35,946 nt of DNA from Clostridia bacterium (GTDB taxonomy: Bacteria; Bacillota; Clostridia; Oscillospirales; Acutalibacteraceae): positions 1 to 35,946 of the forward strand of contig JAFXAK010000009.1 in NCBI GenBank assembly GCA_017517135.1. Direction: 5' to 3'. Below are positions 1 through 6,825 of the stretch, in pieces; within the stretch, counting starts at the first letter, position 1, and every line of letters starts with the position of its first letter. The notes beneath the pieces are model-generated. The model saw only the letters and a list, made by a program, of their open reading frames with translations. It made no database searches and was not told where the DNA came from. The position numbers and the translations under genes are program-made.

Positions 1-120
1 GATGAGAAAGATGAAATTCAAGAAGTGTATTCAGGTATCTACAATTTAGACAGCAATGCATTAAATGCGATGTCGACACCATGTGATAAAGACGAAATGT
101 ATATTTTAAGACATTGGTAG
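1..120 (+). CDS. C-terminal end of an unknown protein (partial)
   Basis: The frame is open from the first base of the window and ends in TAG at 118-120, giving the last 39 residues, which finish in MYILRHW. It contains no start codon that would make a sensible separate gene, and a strong terminator follows 45 bases after the stop, so it is best read as the 3' end of a gene that begins outside the window. The piece is acidic at its start (DEKDEIQEVY) and shows no motif I can assign. Function unknown. Confidence 0.6.
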   Translation, partial: DEKDEIQEVYSGIYNLDSNALNAMSTPCDKDEMYILRHW

Positions 121-164
121 ATTAGAACTTGAGGTTCAAAATCGAGGTGCAAATACAAAAAGAG

Positions 165-194
165 AAACCACTCAATCGAGTGGTTTTTCTTTTT
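165..194 (+). terminator. Rho-independent terminator of the partial first gene
   Basis: A perfect 9-bp stem (165-173 with 178-186) encloses a 4-base loop and runs directly into a T-rich tract (ttctttttg). It lies 45 bases after the first stop codon, as expected for an intrinsic terminator. Confidence 0.85.
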
Positions 195-206
195 GCCTAA
201 AAAAGT

Positions 207-560
207 ATGTGGTCTGTGCCACCGCTCTTTACAGCCCCGTCAGCGGCTGTTATCTGGCTCACCGTACCCCGTGTCCGGTGGACGATGAAGGGGTACGGTG
301 AGCAGGAAGAAATACTCGGCATCGGACGCCGCTCCAAGGCGTACAGTGCGACAATATTTCTGACCGAACGCACCTTCTATAAGAAAGCGGTTGAGAATCG
401 GTAGAAAGTAGAGAAAAGAAAAAATATCGAGTCCGACTGTAGAGCAACAAGAAATTTTGTAAAATTAAAAGTAACAATAATTATACAGGCACAAGCTGCG
501 CTTGTGTCGGTTGTGCTTCGCACGATTATATTAAACTATCCTTTTCGGCTGTTTTCTTTG
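207..560. repeat. Intergenic hairpin-rich repeat, copy A
   Basis: This roughly 500-base stretch before the methyltransferase gene has no convincing gene. It holds a perfect 14-bp stem (257-270 with 290-303), a 7-bp hairpin with a 3-base loop (490-496 with 500-506) and a small gtgc-ttc-gcac hairpin at 513-523. Two parts recur at 2.43-2.58 kb: the GTGCCACCGCT...GCGGCTGTTATC block (about 217-254) and the block starting TTGTGCTTCGCACGATTAT (about 511). The two copies are in the same orientation and bracket the three genes in between. A 65-codon frame here (207-404) lacks a ribosome binding site and was not accepted as a gene. Confidence 0.55.
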
Positions 561-572
561 TTTTAATCGCTA

Positions 573-602
573 TTGTTTTTGAATATAAAGCTATGGTATA
601 AT
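573..602 (+). promoter_or_regulatory. Sigma-70-type promoter for the methyltransferase/acetyltransferase genes
   Basis: A TTGTTT box (573-578) and a perfect TATAAT (597-602) are separated by 18 bases, and the start codon follows 33 bases later. Confidence 0.55.
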
Positions 603-635
603 TGTCACGATAAATAATAATTAATTGGTGAACAT

Positions 636-1421
636 ATGAATAATGTGAATAAAACATTATATATTCCTTTGTACGGTAAAGCGTATGTGAGTAAGAGGGG
701 AATATTGCTTGATGATAAAAAAGCAGAGGAAATCTGGGCTGCAGAGAGTTTTTCTCTCAAAGGAAAATCTAAATCGAAGTGGCTTGCCTACTATATGGGA
801 ATGCGCTCTGCTGTGTTTGATGATTGGGTACATCAACAGATGCAAGAAGCCCCGGAGGCTGTAATTATTCATATCGGGTGCGGTATGGATAGCCGCGTGC
901 TGAGAGTGGGTACTGTAGGACAAAAGTGGTACGATGTGGATTTTCCCGAGGTTATTGAAGAAAGAAAGCGATACTATTCCGAAAACACCGGCTATGAAAT
1001 GCTTGCAGGAGATGTAAGGGAGTGCAGCTGGCTTAAAAGTATTCCTGAAACAAAAAGTGCCGTTATTGTGATGGAAGGGGTAAGTATGTACCTGACAAAC
1101 GGGGAATTAAGCAAATTAGCGGCTGAGCTGTGCGCACATTTTGAACAGATTAGCTTGTTAATGGATTGCTATACAGTTCAGGCTGCAAAATTGTCAAAAT
1201 ACAAAAATCCCGTCAACGATGTCGGTATTACGCAGGTTTTTGGTATGGATAATCCGGGATTGTTGGAAAATGAAGCGTTGTTTTTTGTAAAAGAGCATAC
1301 AATGACACCTCAGAAATACATTGATGAGCTGAATGACATTGAAAAGCATATCTTTAAGAAGATATATGCCGGAAATTTTTCTAAAAAGCTGTATCGCTTG
1401 TACGAATACGGAAAGCTGTAA
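636..1421 (+). CDS. Class I SAM-dependent methyltransferase, leucine carboxyl methyltransferase (LCM)-like
   Basis: A 261-residue cytoplasmic protein that resembles the LCM family (PF04072, COG3315), which transfers a methyl group from S-adenosylmethionine to an oxygen or carboxylate of small molecules or proteins. Visible signatures are motif I IHIGCGMDSR (residues 78-87), the acidic loop YDVDFPEVIEER (99-110) that would hold the SAM ribose, and EGVSMYL (147-153), the family's post-II region. The ATG at 636 has a GGTGA about 6 bases upstream and follows a TATAAT promoter. The next gene, a CAT-like acetyltransferase, starts 21 bases after the stop, so the two are probably co-transcribed. The substrate cannot be read from sequence; bacterial relatives are often called polyketide O-methyltransferases without proof. 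The family call is fairly secure, the reaction is inference. Confidence 0.82.
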   Translation: MNNVNKTLYIPLYGKAYVSKRGILLDDKKAEEIWAAESFSLKGKSKSKWLAYYMGMRSAVFDDWVHQQMQEAPEAVIIHIGCGMDSRVLRVGTVGQKWYDVDFPEVIEERKRYYSENTGYEMLAGDVRECSWLKSIPETKSAVIVMEGVSMYLTNGELSKLAAELCAHFEQISLLMDCYTVQAAKLSKYKNPVNDVGITQVFGMDNPGLLENEALFFVKEHTMTPQKYIDELNDIEKHIFKKIYAGNFSKKLYRLYEYGKL

Positions 1422-1442
1422 AATCTGATAAGGGGAATTATT

Positions 1443-2084
1443 ATGAGAAAAGAAATTGATATAAATGCCTGGGACAGAAAAGAGCATTTTGAGTTTTATT
1501 CAAATATTGCAACACCCCATTACTGTGTTGCATTCAATATTGATATAACTAATCTGCTTGCGTTTACAAGAAAAAATAAGACTTCTTTTTATTATTCACT
1601 TATATATTTATGCACACAATCTATAAATGAAATTGACGAGTTCTTGCTTGAAACTGAGGATAACAAGGTTTATAAGATTGACCGCCGTGTGCCTTGCTTC
1701 ACGGATTTGAAAAAGGGTGCAACAAGCTTTCATATGGTGTCACTTGCGTGTGACGGTGATATTATTGACTTTGCCAAGAGAGCCCGTGAGGAAAGTGAAA
1801 ACAATCCGTTATCTGTTTATTCTCTCGGCGGACTCAGAGAATCGCAGATTGTCTTTTCCTGTATTCCGTGGGCAGATATCACAATGTGTTCGAATGAGCG
1901 AGATTATACCGATCCGAAGCTCAAAGATGACACTGCCCCCATTCTTGTATGGGGCAAATACACTGAGCAGAACGGCAAGTATATTATCAATATGACTCTT
2001 GATGTCAACCACCGATTCATTGACGGATATTTTGTCGGTCAGTTTGTTCAGAAGCTTGAAGAGAAAATCTCAAAGCTTAATTGA
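1443..2084 (+). CDS. Chloramphenicol acetyltransferase (CAT)-like acyltransferase
   Basis: A 213-residue protein with the overall layout and length of the CAT family (PF00302; usually about 210-220 residues), which works as a trimer and moves acetyl from acetyl-CoA to a hydroxyl. The catalytic histidine motif is present as NHRFIDGY, with H190 and the structural D194-G195; the classical form is HHAVCDG, so the first histidine is replaced by asparagine and the middle of the motif differs. The N-terminal INAWDRKEHFEFY and the central FSCIPW segment are also family-like. An AGGGG lies about 8 bases before the ATG. It follows the methyltransferase by 21 bases, suggesting one operon and perhaps modification of a shared substrate. 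Many CAT-like proteins do not act on chloramphenicol, so resistance should not be assumed. Confidence 0.85.
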   Translation: MRKEIDINAWDRKEHFEFYSNIATPHYCVAFNIDITNLLAFTRKNKTSFYYSLIYLCTQSINEIDEFLLETEDNKVYKIDRRVPCFTDLKKGATSFHMVSLACDGDIIDFAKRAREESENNPLSVYSLGGLRESQIVFSCIPWADITMCSNERDYTDPKLKDDTAPILVWGKYTEQNGKYIINMTLDVNHRFIDGYFVGQFVQKLEEKISKLN

Positions 2085-2121
2085 GTTCGAAAAATAAGAA
2101 TTTGACGGAGGAAGTAAATTT

Positions 2122-2346
2122 ATGGAGTATTTATTTGCTTTACTGATTCCTATCGTTGCTGTGGCAATCGTTGTGATATTAGCGAAACGCATTGCATCGC
2201 ATTCTTTCAAATGCAAGCATTGTTCCAAGGAGTTCAACATCAAATGGTCGAAGGTAGTGATTACTGAGCATTCTGGTAATGAATATTTGTTGGTATGTCC
2301 ATATTGCAAAACCAAGGACTGGTGTACTGAGCAACCCACAAAGTAA
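2122..2346 (+). CDS. Small membrane-anchored zinc-ribbon protein, function unknown
   Basis: A 74-residue protein with one hydrophobic segment at residues 4-21, followed by a basic stretch and a cytoplasmic zinc-ribbon pattern: C31-x2-C34 and C59-x2-C62, with a further C68. A GGAGG lies 8 bases before the ATG, which makes the start convincing despite the small size. It comes 37 bases after the CAT-like gene, is probably the last gene of that operon, and is followed by a hairpin-rich repeat. I do not recognise a specific family; membrane-tethered zinc ribbons of this size are common in Firmicutes and mostly uncharacterised. Confidence 0.65.
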   Translation: MEYLFALLIPIVAVAIVVILAKRIASHSFKCKHCSKEFNIKWSKVVITEHSGNEYLLVCPYCKTKDWCTEQPTK

Positions 2347-2553
2347 TTAACAAATTCCAATTTGTAGGGCTGATTATTGAAAAGAGATAATTTACAGGGG
2401 TGCCATTTCGTCCTGTAAAGACAAAAAGTGTTCGGTCCAGTGGCACCGCTTTAACATCCATATTTGCGGCTGTTATCAGCACCCGGCCCGACCGCAGCCT
2501 GTGGAAAATTCCCCCACTCGGTTTGTGCTTCGCACGATTATGTTTATTATAAT

Positions 2554-2576
2554 CATCCGTTTCGGGTGGTTTTTTG
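2554..2576 (+). terminator. Terminator downstream of the methyltransferase/CAT/zinc-ribbon genes
   Basis: CATCCG pairs with CGGGTG (one G-T pair) across a 3-base loop and is followed directly by GTTTTTT. It lies within repeat copy B, about 210 bases beyond the last stop codon. Confidence 0.55.
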
Positions 2577-2610
2577 CTTTATAGGAAATTTCTTCCTATA
2601 AAGCAAAAAA
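2570..2610. terminator. Perfect 18-bp palindrome, possible bidirectional terminator
   Basis: The arms 2570-2587 and 2593-2610 are exact reverse complements around a 5-base loop. The outer part is a T run on the left and an A run on the right, so transcripts in either direction would end a stem in a U tract. Its left arm reuses the T tract of the preceding terminator. Confidence 0.5.
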
Positions 2611-2701
2611 ATTATATGTCCCTCCGAACGGGAAGTAAACTTCCCTCGGAGATGGACTATACGAAAACATTCCGCCGTAGGCGTACGGCGAAGCTGTTTT
2701 C

Positions 2702-2730
2702 TTGTTTTTGTGACCATTTTGTGATATAAT
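2702..2730 (+). promoter_or_regulatory. Promoter of the ECF sigma/DUF4349 operon
   Basis: TTGTTT (2702-2707), a 17-base spacer and perfect TATAAT (2725-2730) lie 85 bases before the sigma factor start. This is a housekeeping-type promoter; I saw no clear second, ECF-type promoter that would mark autoregulation. Confidence 0.5.
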
Positions 2731-2814
2731 TATTTCAACAATTTTGAAAAAATTTCAGACTGCTGCAATATTTTTCCGTTTTTAATCGTGTTATGGGTGA
2801 AAGGAGGAATGGTC

Positions 2815-3300
2815 ATGACTGTTTTTATCAAGGGAAAGGACGCTTTCTCTTTTGCTTTCAAACAATTTACCGATACTGTTTACCGTATTGCCTTACATAA
2901 CACCTCTAATTTTTCCGATGCTGAGGATGTGACACAGGAGGTTTTTATCAGGCTTCTTGAAACAAATAAGGCTTTCAGAGACAGTGAACACATTAAAGCA
3001 TGGCTTATCAGAGTTACCATAAATCTGTGCCGTGACAAAATGAAAAAGACAAGCCGTGAAACTCTTGTTGACAATGTTTTGCCGTTAAAAACAAACGAAG
3101 AAAAGCCGGATGTTTTAGAGGCGGTTAAAGCATTATCCGAAAATTATCGGAATACCATTTATCTCCATTATTATGAGGGATACACCGCGAAAGAAATCGG
3201 AAAAATTCTCGGTGCAAAAGAAAGCACGGTTTTGTCATGGCTCAGCCGAGGACGGGATGCCTTGCGAAAAGAACTTGACGGAGGTTTTGACGATGAATAA
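2815..3300 (+). CDS. ECF-type (sigma-70 family, group 4) RNA polymerase sigma factor
   Basis: A 161-residue protein with the two domains of an extracytoplasmic-function sigma factor. Region 2 spans about residues 12-78, with the typical DAEDVTQEVFIRL (35-47) and the -10 recognition part WLIRVTINLCRD; region 4 spans about 104-155 with the DNA-binding helix-turn-helix YTAKEIGKILGAKESTVLSWLSRGR. The reading frame is open further upstream to a GTG at 2788, but AAAGGAGG at 2800-2807 lies 7 bases before the ATG at 2815, so I take 2815 as the start. The downstream DUF4349 membrane protein gene overlaps the stop by 8 bases, the usual arrangement of a sigma factor and its membrane-bound regulator. The signal that activates it is not visible. 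Confidence 0.92.
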   Translation: MTVFIKGKDAFSFAFKQFTDTVYRIALHNTSNFSDAEDVTQEVFIRLLETNKAFRDSEHIKAWLIRVTINLCRDKMKKTSRETLVDNVLPLKTNEEKPDVLEAVKALSENYRNTIYLHYYEGYTAKEIGKILGAKESTVLSWLSRGRDALRKELDGGFDDE

Positions 3301-4315
3301 AAAAGATTATATCAAAGCGGTGGATAATATTACCGCTCCGCAGGAGCTTCTTGACAGAATAGAAGCCCTTGTCCCGCCGAAAAAAAAGAAAATTCCTGTG
3401 TGGAAAACCGTTACAGCGGTTGCCGCCTGCTTTGTTGCGGTGGTAATTGCTTTTTCGGGAATTTTCGGCGGCTTATCTAATGGCAAATTAGGAAATATAA
3501 CGGCACAGAACGGTTCATATGGCAATGTGTCTTTTGAAAGCCCGGACAGAGGTACATACGATAAGCTTTTTTCTGCCTCGGACAAAACTGTATACAACCA
3601 GCTTTCAGACACTATGAACGGCACAAGCTCCTCTGTGACAACAGACCGTAAGATCGTAAAAACTGCCGCATTACACATAAAGACGAATGACTATGAGTCG
3701 TTTATGACAGGTATTAAGCAGAAGATTGAACAGTATAACGGATATGTTGTGCAAAGTCAGGAATATAATTATGACAACAAAACGGACAGAAATGCCAATA
3801 TGAAAGTGAAAATTCCTGCTGATAAGTTAGAAAGCTTTATCGAAGAATTGTCTTCAATGGGAACAGTTACATCTAAAACAATCGGCAGTGATGACATCAC
3901 CAACTCATATATTGATGTTGAAAGCCGCATAAAAGCACTTGAAACAGAGCAGGAGGCTCTTCTCGGACTTATGGAAAAGGCAGAAAGTCTGGCAGATGTT
4001 ATTTCTCTTCAGGACAGACTTTCACAAGTGCGTGCAGACCTTGAAGCTTTGAAGGCTCAGAAGCAAAGCTATGACGAAATGGTTGCATACTCTGAGATAG
4101 ATATTGACATCAGGGAGGTTGAAAGAGTTGTTGAGAGTGACGATACCTTCTTCGGCGAAGCAAAAGAAAAGCTGATGAATAATATTTATAATTTATGTGA
4201 CTTTTTCCGCACGCTTGCCGTAAACCTTATTGCTGCATTGCCGTATATAGCCATTATCGGCACAGCTGCAGCAGTTGTAATTGTTGTTATTGTGAGAAAG
4301 GTAAGGAAAAGATAA
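3293..4315 (+). CDS. DUF4349 membrane protein, probable anti-sigma partner
   Basis: A 340-residue protein. The start at 3293 is preceded by GGAGG (3280-3284) and overlaps the sigma factor stop, indicating translational coupling. Residues 1-37 are a short cytoplasmic segment (MNKKDYIKAV...PPKKKK) that resembles the sigma-contacting head of Firmicute anti-sigma factors. A membrane helix follows (about 38-60), then a Ser/Gly-rich linker and an extracytoplasmic DUF4349 domain (about 118-280; PF14257) with a long coiled coil (IKALETEQEALLGLMEKAESL onward). A second membrane helix (about 309-335) ends in a basic tail. DUF4349 proteins are cell-envelope proteins of unknown biochemical role. The anti-sigma role is inferred from operon structure and the cytoplasmic head; no zinc-binding HxxxCxxC motif is seen. 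Confidence 0.82.
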   Translation: MNKKDYIKAVDNITAPQELLDRIEALVPPKKKKIPVWKTVTAVAACFVAVVIAFSGIFGGLSNGKLGNITAQNGSYGNVSFESPDRGTYDKLFSASDKTVYNQLSDTMNGTSSSVTTDRKIVKTAALHIKTNDYESFMTGIKQKIEQYNGYVVQSQEYNYDNKTDRNANMKVKIPADKLESFIEELSSMGTVTSKTIGSDDITNSYIDVESRIKALETEQEALLGLMEKAESLADVISLQDRLSQVRADLEALKAQKQSYDEMVAYSEIDIDIREVERVVESDDTFFGEAKEKLMNNIYNLCDFFRTLAVNLIAALPYIAIIGTAAAVVIVVIVRKVRKR

Positions 4316-4403
4316 AAACAGCTCTGAGCAGACATTTAATTTGCAGATAAATATTTTACACCAGTCTTGTATTAATTAAATCATACTCAGTTAATATTTG
4401 CAT

Positions 4404-4436
4404 AAAAAAAGCAGGTGGATAACAAAAATCCACCTG
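4404..4436 (-). terminator. Rho-independent terminator of the minus-strand ATPase gene
   Basis: A perfect 9-bp stem (4412-4420 with 4428-4436) is followed, on the minus strand, by GCTTTTTTT. It lies about 50 bases beyond the stop of the ATPase gene and may also stop weak readthrough from the DUF4349 gene. Confidence 0.8.
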
Positions 4437-4483
4437 TTAAGAAGAAAATATTCAGTTGAAGTCAAACGATTTCTGCTGATGGG

Positions 4484-5869
4484 TTACGAAACCATGTCTT
4501 CCATCGAAATCAGATGAACATTAGGATTGTCAAGTGCGAGAATGTCATTTGCAAATCCCGATTTGGAGAAAAGGTACACATCGTAATGCTCGGCAGGGAA
4601 AATAGAAACACTTTCCATAATATGTTCAAGAACTGCTAATGAAAGAGCTTTGTTTCTGTACTTGCATTCAACGACAAGCAATCTGTTTTTAGCCTTGTAC
4701 AAACCGTTTGCAAGTCCGTCAAGCTCAATCGATCTGCCCAACTGTGATTTCTCTACCTTATAGTTTCGGATAATACCGTAATGGTAACCCAACTCACCGT
4801 TAATGTTCTTTTCGGTCAGATAACTCAGGGCAACGTCTTCAAATCCGGTTGAAATGAAGAGATCAATATCCTCAAGGCTGTCATCGTATATAATCTTGCC
4901 CATGTTCTGCTGAATTTCATCCTTATTATCAAATACAAATCGATACCAAAAGCGGATAAGATTATCTGAAATCTCGTAGTAGTTCAGTTTCTGATTCTTG
5001 ACGAAGGACTCGCGCTTCTCAATGATTTCGTTATCAACAAGTCTCGGAAGATAGGATGCAACATAGTTAGGTTCCTTGCCGATATACTCGGCGATTTCCT
5101 TGTTGGTTCGTCTGCGGTTGGCAATCGCTTTCAGAATGGTGTTGTAGGTGTTCTGATCCTTTGAAGCAGTCGGTAATACCTTGTCGGGAGCATCGATGAG
5201 GTTACCGAAACGGCTGAACAGTAGATTGAAGATGTTAGTGTCAAAGGATTTTGACTTGTCGATCATTTCAAGATAGAAGGGATGTTCACCGAAGATAGAA
5301 AGGTACTTAATCTTTTCTTCTGTGCCAAGTCCTTCGAGAAATGCCAAGGCATCACTGTAAACCAATTTCTTCACATTCATTTGGAAGGTGCTTCTCTGGA
5401 ACAGCGGCCCTCTTTTGTTTTTAATGATATCCTTCATAAAGGATATGGTACTTCCGGACAGAATCAGCTTGATTTGCGTATCCTTAAACTTATGGTCAAT
5501 GTTGTACTGAAGTTCGGACAAGAAACCTTTGTCAGACTGAGAAAGAAAAGCAATCTCGTCAATAACGATTACAAGGGGTTTGTTATCTGCAAACTTAATC
5601 AAGGCGGCGAAACCCTCCGAATAATTCGGATATACCATCGGATAGGGAATGCCGAGCAAACGATTGACCTCGTTTGAAAAAGCTGTTCTGTTGTCTAATT
5701 CGTTTGATTCCTTTGCTTGAAAGTATAAAGCCGTTTTGGTTCTGACGAATTCTTTCAGAATAGTAGTCTTACCGATGCGTCTGGATCCGTAAACAACACC
5801 CATTTCAAATCTGCCGGAATTATAGCGTTCTTCTAACTCACGCAATTCTTCTTTTCGTCCTATAAACAT
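4484..5869 (-). CDS. AAA ATPase with winged helix and C-terminal DUF234 nuclease-like domain
   Basis: A 461-residue protein of the so-called archaeal-type ATPase group (PF01637, with a C-terminal DUF234, PF03008). Walker A is GSRRIGKT (residues 28-35), Walker B is IVIDE (101-105) and the sensor-like strand is LILSGS. A winged-helix region follows (NKEIAEYIGKEPNYVASYL). The C-terminal part carries LLVVECKYR, the E-x-K half of a PD-(D/E)xK fold. The frame is open for 32 more codons upstream, but AGGAGG (minus strand of 5877-5882) lies 7 bases before the ATG at 5869, so that is the start. The gene stands alone, with its own promoter overlapping a palindrome and a terminator. Relatives are numerous in mobile, accessory genome regions; the cellular role is unknown, with nucleic acid-linked defence or mobility functions often suspected. 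Confidence 0.88.
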   Translation of the reverse strand: MFIGRKEELRELEERYNSGRFEMGVVYGSRRIGKTTILKEFVRTKTALYFQAKESNELDNRTAFSNEVNRLLGIPYPMVYPNYSEGFAALIKFADNKPLVIVIDEIAFLSQSDKGFLSELQYNIDHKFKDTQIKLILSGSTISFMKDIIKNKRGPLFQRSTFQMNVKKLVYSDALAFLEGLGTEEKIKYLSIFGEHPFYLEMIDKSKSFDTNIFNLLFSRFGNLIDAPDKVLPTASKDQNTYNTILKAIANRRRTNKEIAEYIGKEPNYVASYLPRLVDNEIIEKRESFVKNQKLNYYEISDNLIRFWYRFVFDNKDEIQQNMGKIIYDDSLEDIDLFISTGFEDVALSYLTEKNINGELGYHYGIIRNYKVEKSQLGRSIELDGLANGLYKAKNRLLVVECKYRNKALSLAVLEHIMESVSIFPAEHYDVYLFSKSGFANDILALDNPNVHLISMEDMVS

Positions 5870-5883
5870 ATGGACACCTCCTA

Positions 5884-5952
5884 TATTATCAAAAATGCGT
5901 TTGACAATCCTGTGTTTGATAATACTATACCACAATTGTTCCCCTTTGTAAA
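5884..5952 (-). promoter_or_regulatory. Promoter plus palindromic operator of the ATPase gene
   Basis: On the minus strand TTTACA (5947-5952), a 17-base spacer and TATAGT (5924-5929) form a good promoter. Immediately downstream, perfect 10-bp inverted repeats (5884-5893 and 5915-5924, TATTATCAAA and its complement) cover the transcription start region and touch the -10 box, placing an operator where a bound repressor would block initiation. Confidence 0.6.
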
Positions 5953-5953
5953 G

Positions 5954-6121
5954 ATGAATATGCAATTATTCATTAAATATTATTGCGGTGATTTTGAATC
6001 TGCACTCAAGCACTACAACAAATCAATTGAAATAAAACCCGATAATTATTTTGCATATATCAACCGTGCAAACTATTATTTCAGAATCAATGAAGAGGAA
6101 GAAGAGGAAGCGGAGGAGTGA
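5954..6121 (+). pseudogene. Tetratricopeptide-repeat protein stub (3' remnant)
   Basis: The frame ending at 6121 encodes one clear tetratricopeptide repeat (DFESALKHYNKSIEIKPDN followed by YFAYINRANYYF) and an acidic tail EEEEEEAEE. There is no ribosome binding site before any in-frame ATG, and the frame begins inside the ATPase promoter. I read it as the end of a larger TPR gene whose 5' part was removed when the ATPase locus arrived. A terminator follows after 38 bases, as expected for a genuine gene end. Confidence 0.5.
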
Positions 6122-6158
6122 TGTAATTTTAAGAGGTGAGCTTATGAACAAGGATATT

Positions 6159-6184
6159 GAGCTGCATTTTTGCAGCTCCTTTTT
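6159..6184 (+). terminator. Terminator after the TPR remnant
   Basis: A perfect 8-bp stem GAGCTGCA/TGCAGCTC (6159-6166 with 6171-6178), loop TTTT, then CTTTTTA. It ends transcription ahead of the convergent XRE gene. Confidence 0.75.
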
Positions 6185-6189
6185 ATGGT

Positions 6190-6663
6190 TTATTTACTTT
6201 TTTTTGAACACCGAAGCATAAGCAGATTTAAAAGCATTGTTATTATACAAAATATAATAACTACCGAACACAAGGCATTAGCTGTATCTTCAACGGCTGC
6301 AAAATCACCTGTGTTTACATTTTGTGCTAACTGAAAGAACTGTATAGTAAGAGAAGTCAACGCTGTGCCGAAGCTGATTATTACGGGAACTACTGTTTTT
6401 GGTGCTTTTGCAATTGTCATCTGCCATATAGGTGCACCCCAAGCGACTAAACCTGCCGTAATACTTCCCACAGAATATGCAACAACGCTACCGTCTGTAA
6501 TTAAAAGATACAAAAGGATGAGAACAATTATTCCGAACAGTCCGAGAGCTGTAATGCCGACGGTTTTATCTGTGATATATAGTTTTTGGGCAAGCTCAGC
6601 CTGAGTAAGTCCTGAGGCTTTCCTTTGCTGTGCTATAAATTTCCCCGTTTTTTGTGCACCCAA
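6190..6663 (-). CDS. XRE-type membrane protein with an internally deleted helix-turn-helix
   Basis: A 157-residue protein starting, most likely, at a TTG (6663; GAQKTGKFIAQQRK), which has GGAG upstream at normal spacing; no in-frame ATG is nearby. Residues 5-30 match the first half of an XRE helix-turn-helix (GKFIAQQRKASGLTQAELAQ KLYITDKTV), but where the recognition helix (normally SKWERG...) should follow, the frame jumps straight into a membrane helix (GITALGLFGIIVLILLYLLI). Three further hydrophobic segments and a basic C-terminus (SKKSK) follow. Intact relatives carry a full DNA-binding domain and linker before the membrane part, so an in-frame deletion of roughly half the domain is likely. 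It probably cannot bind DNA. It converges on the TPR remnant and diverges from the acetyltransferase gene. Confidence 0.65.
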   Translation of the reverse strand: MGAQKTGKFIAQQRKASGLTQAELAQKLYITDKTVGITALGLFGIIVLILLYLLITDGSVVAYSVGSITAGLVAWGAPIWQMTIAKAPKTVVPVIISFGTALTSLTIQFFQLAQNVNTGDFAAVEDTANALCSVVIIFCIITMLLNLLMLRCSKKSK

Positions 6664-6693
6664 AATATCATCTCCTATACTGTTTTCAGCAAA

Positions 6694-6722
6694 AGTATAG
6701 CAAAGCCACAGTAAAAACACAA
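6694..6722 (-). promoter_or_regulatory. Promoter of the truncated XRE membrane gene
   Basis: On the minus strand TTGTGT (6717-6722) and TATACT (6694-6699) are spaced by 17 bases and lie 31 bases before the TTG start. Confidence 0.45.
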
Positions 6723-6763
6723 CCGATGCTGCGTTTACATGTTGTATTTCATAATATTTTTGA

Positions 6764-6792
6764 TTGAATGCAGGAAAAATATCTGCTATAAT
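6764..6792 (+). promoter_or_regulatory. Promoter of the acetyltransferase/GH127/LRR operon
   Basis: TTGAAT (6764-6769), a 17-base spacer and a perfect TATAAT (6787-6792) lie 33 bases before the ATG at 6826. Confidence 0.65.
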
Positions 6793-6825
6793 TTTATTGA
6801 ACAATGTGAAACAGGGGTGTTAACT

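Larger units (their letters stand above)
2391..2690. repeat. Intergenic hairpin array, repeat copy B
   Basis: The 468 bases between the zinc-ribbon gene and the sigma factor hold no gene but at least five hairpins in a row: 2391-2398/2412-2419 (8 bp), 2554-2559/2563-2568 followed by GTTTTTT (a terminator), 2570-2587/2593-2610 (perfect 18 bp), 2622-2627 plus 2630-2635 with 2640-2651 (12 bp with a 2-base bulge) and a 7-bp CGCCGTA stem near 2677-2694. The GGCACCGCTTT...GCGGCTGTTATC block and the TTTGTGCTTCGCACGATTAT block match copy A upstream of 636. In this copy the two blocks are much closer together than in copy A. Confidence 0.55.

Noticed and set aside
207-404. 65-codon open frame before the methyltransferase gene
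   Set aside because: No ribosome binding site, unusual composition, and it spans a perfect 14-bp hairpin and a block that recurs in the noncoding copy at 2.4 kb.
1443-2084. Chloramphenicol resistance from the CAT-like gene
   Set aside because: The catalytic histidine is present, but the HHAVCDG motif is changed to NHRFIDG and many such proteins have other substrates; resistance cannot be inferred.
207-2690. Possible integron gene cassettes with attC sites around the methyltransferase and CAT-like genes
   Set aside because: The bracketing repeats lack the paired GTTRRRY/RYYYAAC core boxes of attC sites, and no integrase gene is in the window. Only the weaker claim of a repeat-bracketed unit is kept.
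6144-6221. Short frame MNKDIELHFCSSF... with AGAGGTG upstream
   Set aside because: It runs across the terminator hairpin at 6159-6184 and into the 3' end of the XRE membrane gene, and shows no domain; the ribosome binding site is probably accidental.
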